From assembly GCA_036383895.1 (NCBI GenBank), contig DASVNK010000033.1, positions 1 to 64,000 of the forward strand: a stretch of 64,000 bases of DNA, in the 5' to 3' direction. The position numbers and the translations under genes were made by a program. Shown here in pieces: positions 50,716-57,968 of this stretch (its first letter is position 1; each line of letters begins with the position of its first letter). Under the pieces are notes generated by a model that worked only from the letters and a program-made list of their open reading frames with translations, was not told the DNA's origin and made no database searches. Source of the stretch: DASVNK01 sp036383895 (lineage in GTDB: Bacteria > Verrucomicrobiota > Verrucomicrobiia > Limisphaerales > SXQI01).

Positions 50716-51057
50716 ATGAAAACCAACTCAGCTAAAAACAAAGTCGATCCCAAACTCCACCTGCGCAAAAAAACCGCCGGCCTCGCCACCGGTGCCATCC
50801 TCGGCGCCACTGTTGCCGGACCTATCGGCGCACTCGTCGGTGCAGCCGTCGGCACACTCGTCGGTGATGCCGCCGAAGAAGGTCGCCGTCTTCCGAAGCC
50901 CATCAAAGATCGAATTCAAAAGCCCACCCTTCGATCTCTCACCAAAAGTAAACCTGCCGCGAAAAGCTCCGCGGCCACCCGCGCCTCCAAAACAAATACC
51001 GCCGCGCGTCGCACAAAAAAAGCCGCCGACTCGCGCCGCACCAAAAAGAAAAAATAG
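50716..51057 (+). CDS. glycine-zipper protein with Lys/Ala-rich basic tail
   Basis: 113 residues. A glycine-zipper membrane segment (AGLATGAILGATVAGPIGALVGAAVGTLVG, ~20-50) follows a basic N-terminus. The C-terminal half is Lys/Ala/Arg/Thr-rich (SKPAAKSSAATRASKTNTAARRTKKAADSRRTKKKK), similar in composition to histone H1-like bacterial proteins. A GTG four codons upstream is possible. Function unknown; the tail could bind nucleic acid or phospholipid. Confidence 0.65.
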   Translation: MKTNSAKNKVDPKLHLRKKTAGLATGAILGATVAGPIGALVGAAVGTLVGDAAEEGRRLPKPIKDRIQKPTLRSLTKSKPAAKSSAATRASKTNTAARRTKKAADSRRTKKKK

Positions 51058-51097
51058 GCCGATCCTTCACCCATACCGGAGTTTCGCTCCCGCTTTC

Positions 51098-51195
51098 GAA
51101 CCGCAACGCGGTTCCGCCCCAAAGCCTGGGGTTGATCGGCCACGATCTACCCCAGGTAAGCGCCGCCACCAATCCTCAACTCTGAAGGAGTTGAG
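51098..51195 (+). repeat. triple-hairpin repeat, copy 2
   Basis: Same three hairpins as copy 1, with a few changes in loops; it starts 40 nt after the glycine-zipper gene. Confidence 0.85.
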
Positions 51196-51224
51196 CAAGC
51201 GCACAACACTCTTGACCGGCTACG

Positions 51225-51929
51225 TTGTCTGCCGGAGAACTATTCACACTGACGCTCGAAGAGACATTCGCCCGTTTGCACTCACTACTGCGTGCGCCCG
51301 CAATCGCACAAGTTGGTGGCTTCCGACCTCCTGACGATCCTGCCACTTCTTGGTTCGGGCGATCTGTCTGCTTACTCGCCGAACAGATCCCATCCTTCCG
51401 CGGAACTGAACTTTTTTCTCTTCTACAAATTCGCTGCACTGAACTCCCCTTTATTCCTCCCGCCCTCGCCGATATCGCATTGCTCGTCGTTTACATGAAC
51501 CGCTACGAAATACCGTTCGAATTGCCTCACGGCGAAGGTTGGCTCGTCCGCGAATACACTGCCTCACAACTCGCGAACCTCGTTCCGTTCCAGCCAAAAA
51601 CTCCGCCTCCCGTAAAACCCTTCCCTATCCGCTGGCGCACCGGCCCTCCCGAACGGCCCAGTTGGGAAGAAGCATCAACGCTCCTCGATATGTCCGCCAT
51701 CAACGACTCTATCGAAGGCCACGACGAATTCTTCGACTTTCCACATCATTACGACACTAAAGTTGGAGGTTACCCAACTGAAGTGCAACATATCTACTCC
51801 AATACAACCGACTACGTCTTCCAAATCGGAGTCGAAGAAAAAGCACAATGGATGTGGGGAGACGCCGGCGTTGCCGTCTTTGGCCGAAACGCCGGCGGAG
51901 AATGGTCCTTTGACTGCCAATCTCACTGA
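51225..51929 (+). CDS. DUF1963 (YwqG-like) protein
   Basis: 234 residues from a TTG. The second half has the DUF1963 pattern: HHYDTKVGGYPTEVQHIY, VFQIGVEEKAQWMWGDAGVAVFGR and a final EWSFDCQSH. The first half is less typical (LADIALLVVYMNRYEI). In other genomes this family often sits in immunity gene clusters of polymorphic toxin systems. No signal peptide. Non-ATG start chosen by the open frame; alternative internal ATG codons exist. Confidence 0.75.
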   Translation: MSAGELFTLTLEETFARLHSLLRAPAIAQVGGFRPPDDPATSWFGRSVCLLAEQIPSFRGTELFSLLQIRCTELPFIPPALADIALLVVYMNRYEIPFELPHGEGWLVREYTASQLANLVPFQPKTPPPVKPFPIRWRTGPPERPSWEEASTLLDMSAINDSIEGHDEFFDFPHHYDTKVGGYPTEVQHIYSNTTDYVFQIGVEEKAQWMWGDAGVAVFGRNAGGEWSFDCQSH

Positions 51930-51944
51930 TTGCGGCTACGTTGC

Positions 51945-52217
51945 CTACTTCCCCTTCCGCATCATCGCAAACCCATACTGCTCCTGCGAATGATGCACCG
52001 AAACAAGCTCCCACCCCGCCGCAATCTCACGATTAATCCCCACCGCCAGCGTCGGCTCCTGACCAAACACCACCCCCTGCACCAACTTGTATTCCGGCCG
52101 CACCACCGGCGGCTGCGGCCCCGCCCCAACCGCAAAAATCACCAACGCCCCAAAAACAGCACCCGCAACAAACGGCTTAAACATGGCTTTCATCACCTTC
52201 GATTCTGCCGTCCGCAT
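51945..52217 (-). CDS. small exported protein, DUF4177-like
   Basis: 90 residues. Hydrophobic N-terminal segment (PFVAGAVFGALVIFAVGAG) followed by EYKLVQGVVFG...REIAAGWELVSVHHSQEQYGFAMMRK, which resembles the DUF4177 pattern (YKvv...L...GWElvsv). Likely a periplasmic or membrane-anchored small domain. Starts 5 nt from triple-hairpin repeat copy 3 in the opposite direction. Confidence 0.65.
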   Translation of the reverse strand: MRTAESKVMKAMFKPFVAGAVFGALVIFAVGAGPQPPVVRPEYKLVQGVVFGQEPTLAVGINREIAAGWELVSVHHSQEQYGFAMMRKGK

Positions 52218-52221
52218 CTAA

Positions 52222-52320
52222 GAACCGCAACGCGCTTCCGCCCCAGAGCCTGGGGTTGATCGTCACGATCTACCCCAGGTAAACGCCTTAACCAACCCCC
52301 AACTCTGTAGGAGTTGCGCA
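52222..52320 (+). repeat. triple-hairpin repeat, copy 3
   Basis: Same arrangement; the first palindrome is slightly eroded (CGCGCTTCC) and the third hairpin reads AACTCTGTAGGAGTT. It lies between two minus-strand genes. Confidence 0.85.
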
Positions 52321-52329
52321 CACGCAGTC

Positions 52330-52982
52330 TCACTTCAATGGCGCAAAATGTTCACGCGATTCTTGAAAACGTTTTTCGAACGCGATTTGGATCCTGCTAT
52401 CAGCTGGAATGAACTCGTAATAGGTGTCGTTAAAATCCTCCCGTTCTAGCTCATCGAGTCTCTTTGCGGCATCAAGCAATTTGGCGACCTGCCGAAATCC
52501 AAAAAACAAGTAACCCTCTTTTCCGCGTTGAAGGTCGCCTTCGCTCAACACCTCCAACGCGTGTCCTAAGCCACCGTTCATGATCATCCCGTGAACCCGC
52601 AAAAATCCCGCTAAAGCTCGGTCACCACTTCTCGCCTCCGGTCCTCCGTTCTCCGATGCCGCGCGATTCCAAACTCTATCCGCTTCAGAAGAAAGGCTCC
52701 GTAAAGGGACTTCAGCTGAAACAGATTTCCAGGGAGGCTCATCGAACCCGAACTCCCACACGCGAAGATACAGCTTCGACCCAACGCACTTCCAGTCGAC
52801 GAAAAACCCTCACCTAACAATCCCTCGATTCCCTCTTCAATCTCCCCAAGCGGAATGTCCATCGCAGCGACATCCGGTCCGCAATATTGCACCAACCTGC
52901 ATTTTTCAATCTCCTTATCCGAACTCCAGCTTCTATACGCTGCGAGTCGATCCGCAATGTTCTTGATGACTTCAGGATTCAT
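52330..52982 (-). pseudogene. DMP19/DUF4375-like protein split by a frameshift
   Basis: Two overlapping frames (52611-52982 and 52330-52761) read as parts of one ~217-residue protein. Frame 1 gives NPEVIKNIADRLAAYRSWSS...LGEGF; from the A-run at 52802-52806 (T5 on the coding strand) the sense continues in the other frame as FVDWKCVGSKLYLRVWEFGFDEPPW, then RALAGFLRVHGMIMNGGLGHALEVL and FFGFRQVAKLLDAAKRLDEL, a pattern like the DMP19 family. One nucleotide restores one frame, so sequencing error, slippage or a real mutation are all possible. Confidence 0.6.
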
Positions 52983-53008
52983 TTCGGCGCTGAAAGAATG
53001 TCATCCGT

Positions 53009-53401
53009 TCAAATCGCATCCATCGACTCCGCCACCGCCTCCAACTCTCCCGTCTCATGATCCCAGCGATAAATCGTCTCCCCAAGTCGCGTCGATCCCT
53101 CTGCCTCCGGACGTATCACCAAATAATCGCCACCGCCGTTCCCCGCCACCACAAACCCGTCCTTCGGGAAATTCGACCACTCGCGCATGCTCGCCGTCTC
53201 CCGCACGATATCATTGCACGTGCGCGCGATCCGCTTCCGGTCGCTCGTATCCATAAAGGGAATCAGCTGCCAACAATCGTCCGCCACCTCAATTTCCCCA
53301 CCATTGTCGCGCGCCAGCCGCGCCTTCAACCCAGCCGGGAACGTAAAGCCGGTCTTCTTCTCAGTCTTCTCAATCTCAGCAGCACTAATCGGAAAAGGCA
53401 T
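53009..53401 (-). CDS. SMI1/KNR4 (SUKH) family protein
   Basis: 130 residues. ISAAEIEKTEKKTGFTFPAGLKARLARDNGGEIEVADDCWQLIPFMDTSDRKRIARTCNDIV and FVVAGNGGGDYLVIRPE match the SUKH fold. Many SUKH proteins are immunity proteins against nuclease toxins, but free-standing copies are common. The ATG at 53401 is preferred over a TTG two codons upstream. Neighbours are other immunity-like families. Confidence 0.85.
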   Translation of the reverse strand: MPFPISAAEIEKTEKKTGFTFPAGLKARLARDNGGEIEVADDCWQLIPFMDTSDRKRIARTCNDIVRETASMREWSNFPKDGFVVAGNGGGDYLVIRPEAEGSTRLGETIYRWDHETGELEAVAESMDAI

Positions 53402-53485
53402 AACCAATCATTCTACTTCCCAAAGGACCGTCAATACTGCGCTCAGAAAACTCGGTTCCCACTCCTTGGTCTCTCGGCCCCTCCG

Positions 53486-53520
53486 TCATTCGTGTTTATT
53501 CGTGTGCATTCGTGGTTCCT
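53486..53520. repeat. ATTCGTGT-type dispersed repeat, copy 1
   Basis: CATTCGTGT, TATTCGTGTGC, ATTCGTGGTTCC units; further copies at 54528 and 55171. It overlaps the 3' end of the next minus-strand frame. Confidence 0.65.
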
Positions 53521-53921
53521 TCCTGCCTCGCCACATTCGTCCGCGCAAACTCCGTCAGCAAATAATCACACTCCACACAAACCAGCTTGTTCGTCTCCGC
53601 TACCGTCAACGGCTCCCGGGCAAAACGTACGCGCATATTTGTATAACTCGCCCCAAACCGATTCGAGAAACGACCTTCCTCCGCCGGATCGTACATTAAA
53701 TGCACCGGTCGATATTCCATCCGCCTCTGGTGAACCGAACAAATCTTACTCGGATGCACCGCCCTCGGCTTCCTCGTCTGCCACTGCCCCGCCGTCGACC
53801 CAAACAACCCCAGCGTGCAGCTAAACAAAAACGAGAGCCCACTAGTGCTGAAGAATAGAAGCAAACCTGCTCCCCGCATAAACACACTCGACACCCACCG
53901 CCCTCGGAATCGCGAATACAT
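53496..53921 (-). CDS. hypothetical membrane-anchored protein
   Basis: 141 residues. A hydrophobic segment (AGLLLFFSTSGLSFLFSCTLGLF, ~18-40) and a basic, mixed remainder with a CVEC pair (LVCVECDYLLTEFARTN). Its C-terminal codons are made from the ATTCGTGT repeat (GTTNAHE), so the gene end may have been changed by repeat spread. No family recognised; weak coding evidence. Confidence 0.45.
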   Translation of the reverse strand: MYSRFRGRWVSSVFMRGAGLLLFFSTSGLSFLFSCTLGLFGSTAGQWQTRKPRAVHPSKICSVHQRRMEYRPVHLMYDPAEEGRFSNRFGASYTNMRVRFAREPLTVAETNKLVCVECDYLLTEFARTNVARQEGTTNAHE

Positions 53922-53958
53922 TTACTTTCTTGCCGAACAGCGCCTGAATAAACCGATT

Positions 53959-54510
53959 GTGAATCCACGCGAAAGAAAGTTGCTGGTAGGCGCTCTTTCT
54001 ATAACTGCGCTACTTATTCTTGCCGCCATGCTTGTTCTGACTAAAAAACCTGCTGAACCGGACAATGTGCAACCCTCAGTCGAACACTCCATGAAAACAC
54101 GTTCCACACTGGTTCTCGCCGTACTGAACGTCGCAAGCAGTTATTCCCAAAACGTGGAGCGCCCCGCGTCCGCTGTTCCCGATACCGTTCAGTTCTGGGT
54201 GGGCCCTGACAGTCAGTGGAGAATCAAAACCTTCGCCGTCGATCACGACATCCATGTTTACCGTCTTGGGCAACCCGAATCGGGAACTCCGATTAGTGTC
54301 GCCCTCGCTGTCTCAAATACCAAAAAACATTACGGAGATGTGATTTCAAAGCTTATCGTCTTGGAGTTCGATAATCCAAAAGACGCAGAGGAAGTTCAGC
54401 GCAGCCTCCGAGAGCTCGATTTGCCTGGAACTCTGGAGCTAGTGAAGAACGATTACGCTTTCTACAATCCGGATTCAGCCGAGTACAAAACCAAATCTCA
54501 ACCGCAATAA
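53959..54510 (+). CDS. hypothetical membrane-anchored or exported protein
   Basis: 183 residues from a GTG, with a hydrophobic segment (LLVGALSITALLILAAMLVL) and a soluble domain with VQFWVGPDSQWRIKTFAVDHDIHVYRLGQP and PKDAEEVQRSLREL. An ATG at 54091 (MKTRSTLVLAVLNVASSYSQ) gives a shorter 139-residue form with its own signal-like N-terminus. Frame beyond 53959 is open to 53815 but overlaps the opposite gene. No family recognised. Confidence 0.5.
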   Translation: MNPRERKLLVGALSITALLILAAMLVLTKKPAEPDNVQPSVEHSMKTRSTLVLAVLNVASSYSQNVERPASAVPDTVQFWVGPDSQWRIKTFAVDHDIHVYRLGQPESGTPISVALAVSNTKKHYGDVISKLIVLEFDNPKDAEEVQRSLRELDLPGTLELVKNDYAFYNPDSAEYKTKSQPQ

Positions 54511-54527
54511 GGAAGATCGACCCTCCC

Positions 54528-54553
54528 CCATTCGTGTGAATTCGTGGTTTCCC
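54528..54553. repeat. ATTCGTGT-type dispersed repeat, copy 2
   Basis: CATTCGTGTGAATTCGTGGTTTCC, just after the preceding stop codon and before the Uma2 gene end. Confidence 0.65.
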
Positions 54554-54557
54554 TCCA

Positions 54558-55103
54558 TTACGTCAACTCCACCTTCTTCGGAAACTCAGGACACAACTTC
54601 GAGCTTCCCTGCGGCGATGCCAACCCCGCATGATAGAACGACATCTTCCCGTCAGCGCCGCACAGCCAAACTTCCTTCGCACCGGCTTCAAAATAGAGCT
54701 GCCGCTTCTCCTTCATCTCAGCCACCGTGTTCCCGGGCGAAAGAATCTCCACACAAATCTCCGGCGCTTCCGGGAAGCAAACCCGATTCCCAAGCGATTT
54801 CATCCGCTCCGGTGATGCCCACGCCACGTCCGCCGCTCTCACCCCATCTGCCGTCGAGATCGGGCATTCCGTAAGTGCGCGGCCGAACGGCATTAGTTTA
54901 CCCAGAAGAGATCCGACCGCGAGTTGATAACTTCCGTGTCCTGGCGCAGGAGGTGGGCTCATGATGATGTATCCGTGGCGATCCGTTTCGATCCGCCCCT
55001 CAATCCGCGCGAGCACTGGATCGTCGAGCAGCTCCGCCCACCGCCGAAGATTAAACTCCGTCCGCTCGGCGTGCGACGGCAACTCAATCGTCATCGCTGG
55101 CAT
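54558..55103 (-). CDS. Uma2-family (PD-(D/E)XK-like) endonuclease
   Basis: 181 residues from an ATG at 55103. Core motifs: GSYQLAVGSLLGKLMP, GVRAADVAWASPERM (catalytic Asp), EICVEILSPGNTVAEMKEKRQLYFEAGAKEVWLC (Glu, Lys region), the whole Uma2/DUF820 pattern. Family members are thought to be restriction-like nucleases, abundant in cyanobacteria and relatives; role not established. Further upstream residues in frame are basic and not family-like. Confidence 0.85.
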   Translation of the reverse strand: MPAMTIELPSHAERTEFNLRRWAELLDDPVLARIEGRIETDRHGYIIMSPPPAPGHGSYQLAVGSLLGKLMPFGRALTECPISTADGVRAADVAWASPERMKSLGNRVCFPEAPEICVEILSPGNTVAEMKEKRQLYFEAGAKEVWLCGADGKMSFYHAGLASPQGSSKLCPEFPKKVELT

Positions 55104-55170
55104 AAAAAGAAGATACCCAGCTTTCGGACGTTTTTGAAGCCGTTTAATTCTAGCCGAAGAAGCCATCCCC

Positions 55171-55203
55171 CTTCGTGTGAATTTGTGTCCATCTGTGGTT
55201 GTC
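55171..55203. repeat. ATTCGTGT-type dispersed repeat, copy 3
   Basis: CTTCGTGTGAATTTGTGTCC followed by ATCTGTGGTTGTC, diverged from the other two copies. Confidence 0.6.
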
Positions 55204-55430
55204 TTTCCCTTGCCGTTCCACCCGCATTCTGGTTGAATCCGTGGCGTGATTCGAACCCAGAAATTCGAGTCACCTGCCGACGCAGTATGCCCGCCAGCCG
55301 GTCACACCAGACCCGCTCGCAAGCCTACTCACTCCGAGCCAGGTGACTCCCTTTGCCGCCACGCGCCATTCAATCTAGGTGCGCCCTCCACCCTGTACAA
55401 TTCGATCCACCGGGCCGCCCACGCTTTCTT

Positions 55431-55470
55431 CCCTCTGCGATCCCCTGCGGCCTTAGCGGTGAAATTTTTC
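55431..55470. repeat. CTCTGCG-type dispersed repeat, copy 4
   Basis: CCCTCTGCGATCCCCTGCGG followed by CCTTAGCGGTGAAATTTTTC; same phrase family as at 21.2, 22.4 and 23.9 kb. Confidence 0.55.
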
Positions 55471-55641
55471 ATGCGTAAATACCTCAAAAATCGGTTTTGT
55501 GCGGCTTTTTTGAAGTACACCCGCGCGCCCTCCGCCATCCCCATCCAGTCAACATTTCCGTCGCAAGTCATTGCAATGCCCAACTTGGCCCTCGAACAAC
55601 TGTGCCCTGAAACGCAAACGACCACCGCGATCAAAACCAAA

Positions 55642-55662
55642 AGTCTACATAAAAACACACCC
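55642..55662. repeat. 21-nt exact repeat, copy 2
   Basis: Identical to 27762-27782; about 380 nt before the lysS start. Confidence 0.7.
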
Positions 55663-56043
55663 GCACCGCACACCCGTTCCACCCGGTTCCATCAAAAAAC
55701 GCCCGTCATTCCACCAATCCCGGCAAATTCCACTTCACGATCCCGCGAAACCAGGCGAATCGGGTCCGCCGTCTCGGCTCCGGCTAATAAATCGACGCAA
55801 GTACCTGCAATAGCCAACTCTAGCCTTCTTGCTTCAGCGTCCGCATTAAACCCCGTTTCCGCGCAAGTGGTTGATTTCACGCTTTTTCACGCTAACCATA
55901 GCAACACGCTCTTTCCGTTCTCACCCGCTACTTCGCGATTTCGCCACTTCGCTAGTTCGCTTCCCCGTCCCCACACCATTTTTCTTTTCCCAACGCAGTC
56001 CTTTGGTAGGTTGCCCGTCTTTGATTGGAGAGAGGAACACATT

Positions 56044-57924
56044 GTGGCCAGTAATCCGTTAGCTGAAATTCGTAGCATTCGTTTAGGTAAAGCGCAGACC
56101 CTGCGCGAGATGGGGCTCAACCCATACCCCGCCAAGAGCGGTCGCACCCATTACACCGGGCCCATCCTCGCCAACTTCGAGGAACACAACGGCAAACCCG
56201 CCACCATCGCCGGCCGCCTCATGTCCTGGCGCAAACAAGGTGGGCTCGCCTTCGGCCATATCCAGGACGAAACCGGCCGCCTCCAGCTCTTTCTCAAGAA
56301 GCAAACCGTCGAAGCCACCAGTAAGGAAGGCGGCAACATCGGCTTCACCGACTTCAATCTCATCGATCTCGGCGACATCGTCGAAGCCAGCGGCACGGTC
56401 ATGCGCACCGAACGCGGCGAGATCTCCCTCCTCGTCGAACGCCTCAAAATCATCGGCAAAGCGCTCCGTCCGCTCCCCGACCAATGGTCCGGCCTGAAGG
56501 ATCGCGAAATCATTCTCCGCCGCCGTTATCTCGATACCATTCTCGAGAAGCCGAGCCACGAACGTTTCGCCGCGATTACCCGCCTCGTCGCCGCCATTCG
56601 CGAATTCCTGAATTCCAAAGGTTTCATGGAATTCACCACGCCTGCCATCCAGCCCCAATACGGGGGCGGCACAGCCAAGCCCTTCAAGACACACGTCAAC
56701 GCCCTCGGCTGCGACATGTATCTCGCCATCTCACACGAGCTTTACCTCAAGCGCCTCATCGTCGCAGGTTACGACAAGGTCTACACCATCGGCCGCTATT
56801 TCCGTAACGAAGGCATCGACCGCAGCCATCATCCGGAATTCTCGATGGTCGAAACCATGGCCGCTTACGAGAACTACGAATACAACATGAACCTCATCGA
56901 GGAGATGTTCCGGTTCATCGCCAAACGCGCCTTCGGCAAAACGCAGTTCAATGTCCGCGGCCACACCATCGATTTCGCGAATCCCTGGAAACGCATCTCC
57001 ATGGCCGATGCCGTGAAAGAAAAACTCGGCATCGATTTCCGCGACATCAAATCAGTCGATGAAGCGAATGATGTCCTCCGCAAAATTAAAGCGGATGAAC
57101 TGCAGGACACCGTCGGCGAAGCGCTCGTGAAAGCGTTCGAAACCGCCGTCGAACCGACTCTCATCGAGCCCACCCTCGTCTACGGCCACCCCGTCGAGAT
57201 TTCTCCGCTCGCCAAACCAATGGCCGACGACCGCCGTTACGCCGAACGTTTCGAAATTTTCATCGCTGGCATGGAATGCGGCGACAACTGGAGCGAACAA
57301 AACGATCCCGTCCACCTGCTCCACACCTGGAAGCGCAACTATAAACCCGAGGAACGCGACAGCGGCGAATTCCACACGCTTGATTTCGATTTCATCGAAG
57401 CGCTCGAATACGGCATGCCGCCCACCACCGGCATCGGCCCTGGCATCGAACGCATGGCCATGATTTTCACCGAGCAGGAAAATATCGATGACGTGATTTT
57501 CTTCCCGCTCATGAAGCCCAGCGTTTCGGCCTTCAACGCGGAACTCTACGGAATCGAGGATCACAGCACCGGCCCGGTCGAAGATCTCACGCTCACCTTC
57601 GAACAATTCGACACGCTCGGCAAAGAAGGCGCCTTCGCACCGAAGCGCGATCATCTCATTGTCCATCCGCACATCCGCGTCTGGAACCCAGCCCTCCGCG
57701 GCCAGCCCTATCGCGTCACTGGCTACGTCGAGGTCGAAGGCTTCTTCACGAATGGCATCCTCCGCCTCGGCGGCTACACCCTCACTTCCGACAAACCCGG
57801 CACCGAACGCGAACAACTCGCCATTCTCGGCGAACGCGCCACCTCAATCCTGGTCGGCGCCCTAAAAGAAAAACGCCCCGGCATCACCGCCCGCGTCGCC
57901 ATGCCCGCCGACAACACCAAGTGA
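56044..57924 (+). CDS. lysS: lysyl-tRNA synthetase, class II, with C-terminal extension
   Basis: 626 residues from a GTG with GGAGAGAGG 8 nt upstream. OB-fold anticodon-binding domain (~60-150: AGRLMSWRKQGGLAFGHIQDETGRLQLF), then class-II motif 1 (SKGFMEFTTPAIQP), motif 2 (YFRNEGIDRSHHPEFSMVETMAAYENY) and motif 3 (PPTTGIGPGIERMAMIF). The usual enzyme ends around FFPLMKP (residue ~494); here ~130 more residues follow (starting SVSAFNAELYGIEDHSTGP and ending ...TARVAMPADNTK). Similar but shorter tails exist in Bacteroidetes. The gene-length frame open upstream to 55246 is not protein-like. Confidence 0.93.
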   Translation: MASNPLAEIRSIRLGKAQTLREMGLNPYPAKSGRTHYTGPILANFEEHNGKPATIAGRLMSWRKQGGLAFGHIQDETGRLQLFLKKQTVEATSKEGGNIGFTDFNLIDLGDIVEASGTVMRTERGEISLLVERLKIIGKALRPLPDQWSGLKDREIILRRRYLDTILEKPSHERFAAITRLVAAIREFLNSKGFMEFTTPAIQPQYGGGTAKPFKTHVNALGCDMYLAISHELYLKRLIVAGYDKVYTIGRYFRNEGIDRSHHPEFSMVETMAAYENYEYNMNLIEEMFRFIAKRAFGKTQFNVRGHTIDFANPWKRISMADAVKEKLGIDFRDIKSVDEANDVLRKIKADELQDTVGEALVKAFETAVEPTLIEPTLVYGHPVEISPLAKPMADDRRYAERFEIFIAGMECGDNWSEQNDPVHLLHTWKRNYKPEERDSGEFHTLDFDFIEALEYGMPPTTGIGPGIERMAMIFTEQENIDDVIFFPLMKPSVSAFNAELYGIEDHSTGPVEDLTLTFEQFDTLGKEGAFAPKRDHLIVHPHIRVWNPALRGQPYRVTGYVEVEGFFTNGILRLGGYTLTSDKPGTEREQLAILGERATSILVGALKEKRPGITARVAMPADNTK

Positions 57925-57925
57925 C

Positions 57926-57948
57926 GTAGCAGCCGACGTGAGGAGGCT
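57926..57948 (+). repeat. dispersed hairpin element, copy C
   Basis: Identical 23 nt to copy B (22310-22332), 1 nt after the lysS stop codon. Confidence 0.8.
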
Positions 57949-57968
57949 CTGACTGTGCGACTGAAACC

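Larger units (their letters stand above)
55104..56043. other. long non-coding leader before lysS
   Basis: About 0.9 kb without a convincing gene; the open frame in phase with lysS is low quality and the minus strand has none. Holds an ATTCGTGT repeat (55171-55203), an imperfect 10-bp inverted repeat (55246-55273), a CTCTGCG-type repeat (55431-55470) and the second copy of the 21-nt repeat (55642-55662). Confidence 0.6.

Noticed and set aside
55240..55320. tRNA-like sequence on the minus strand (GGGTTCGAATC)
   Set aside because: It contains a T-loop-like TTCGAAT, but the flanking 5-nt arms do not pair, and no acceptor or anticodon arms fit. It is an imperfect inverted repeat (GTGACTCGAA / TTCGAATCAC) instead.
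55246..56043. N-terminal extension of lysS in an unbroken frame
   Set aside because: Residues are Pro/Ser/His-rich with no domain, contain repeat-derived segments, and a good Shine-Dalgarno plus GTG sits at 56044 exactly where LysRS homology begins.
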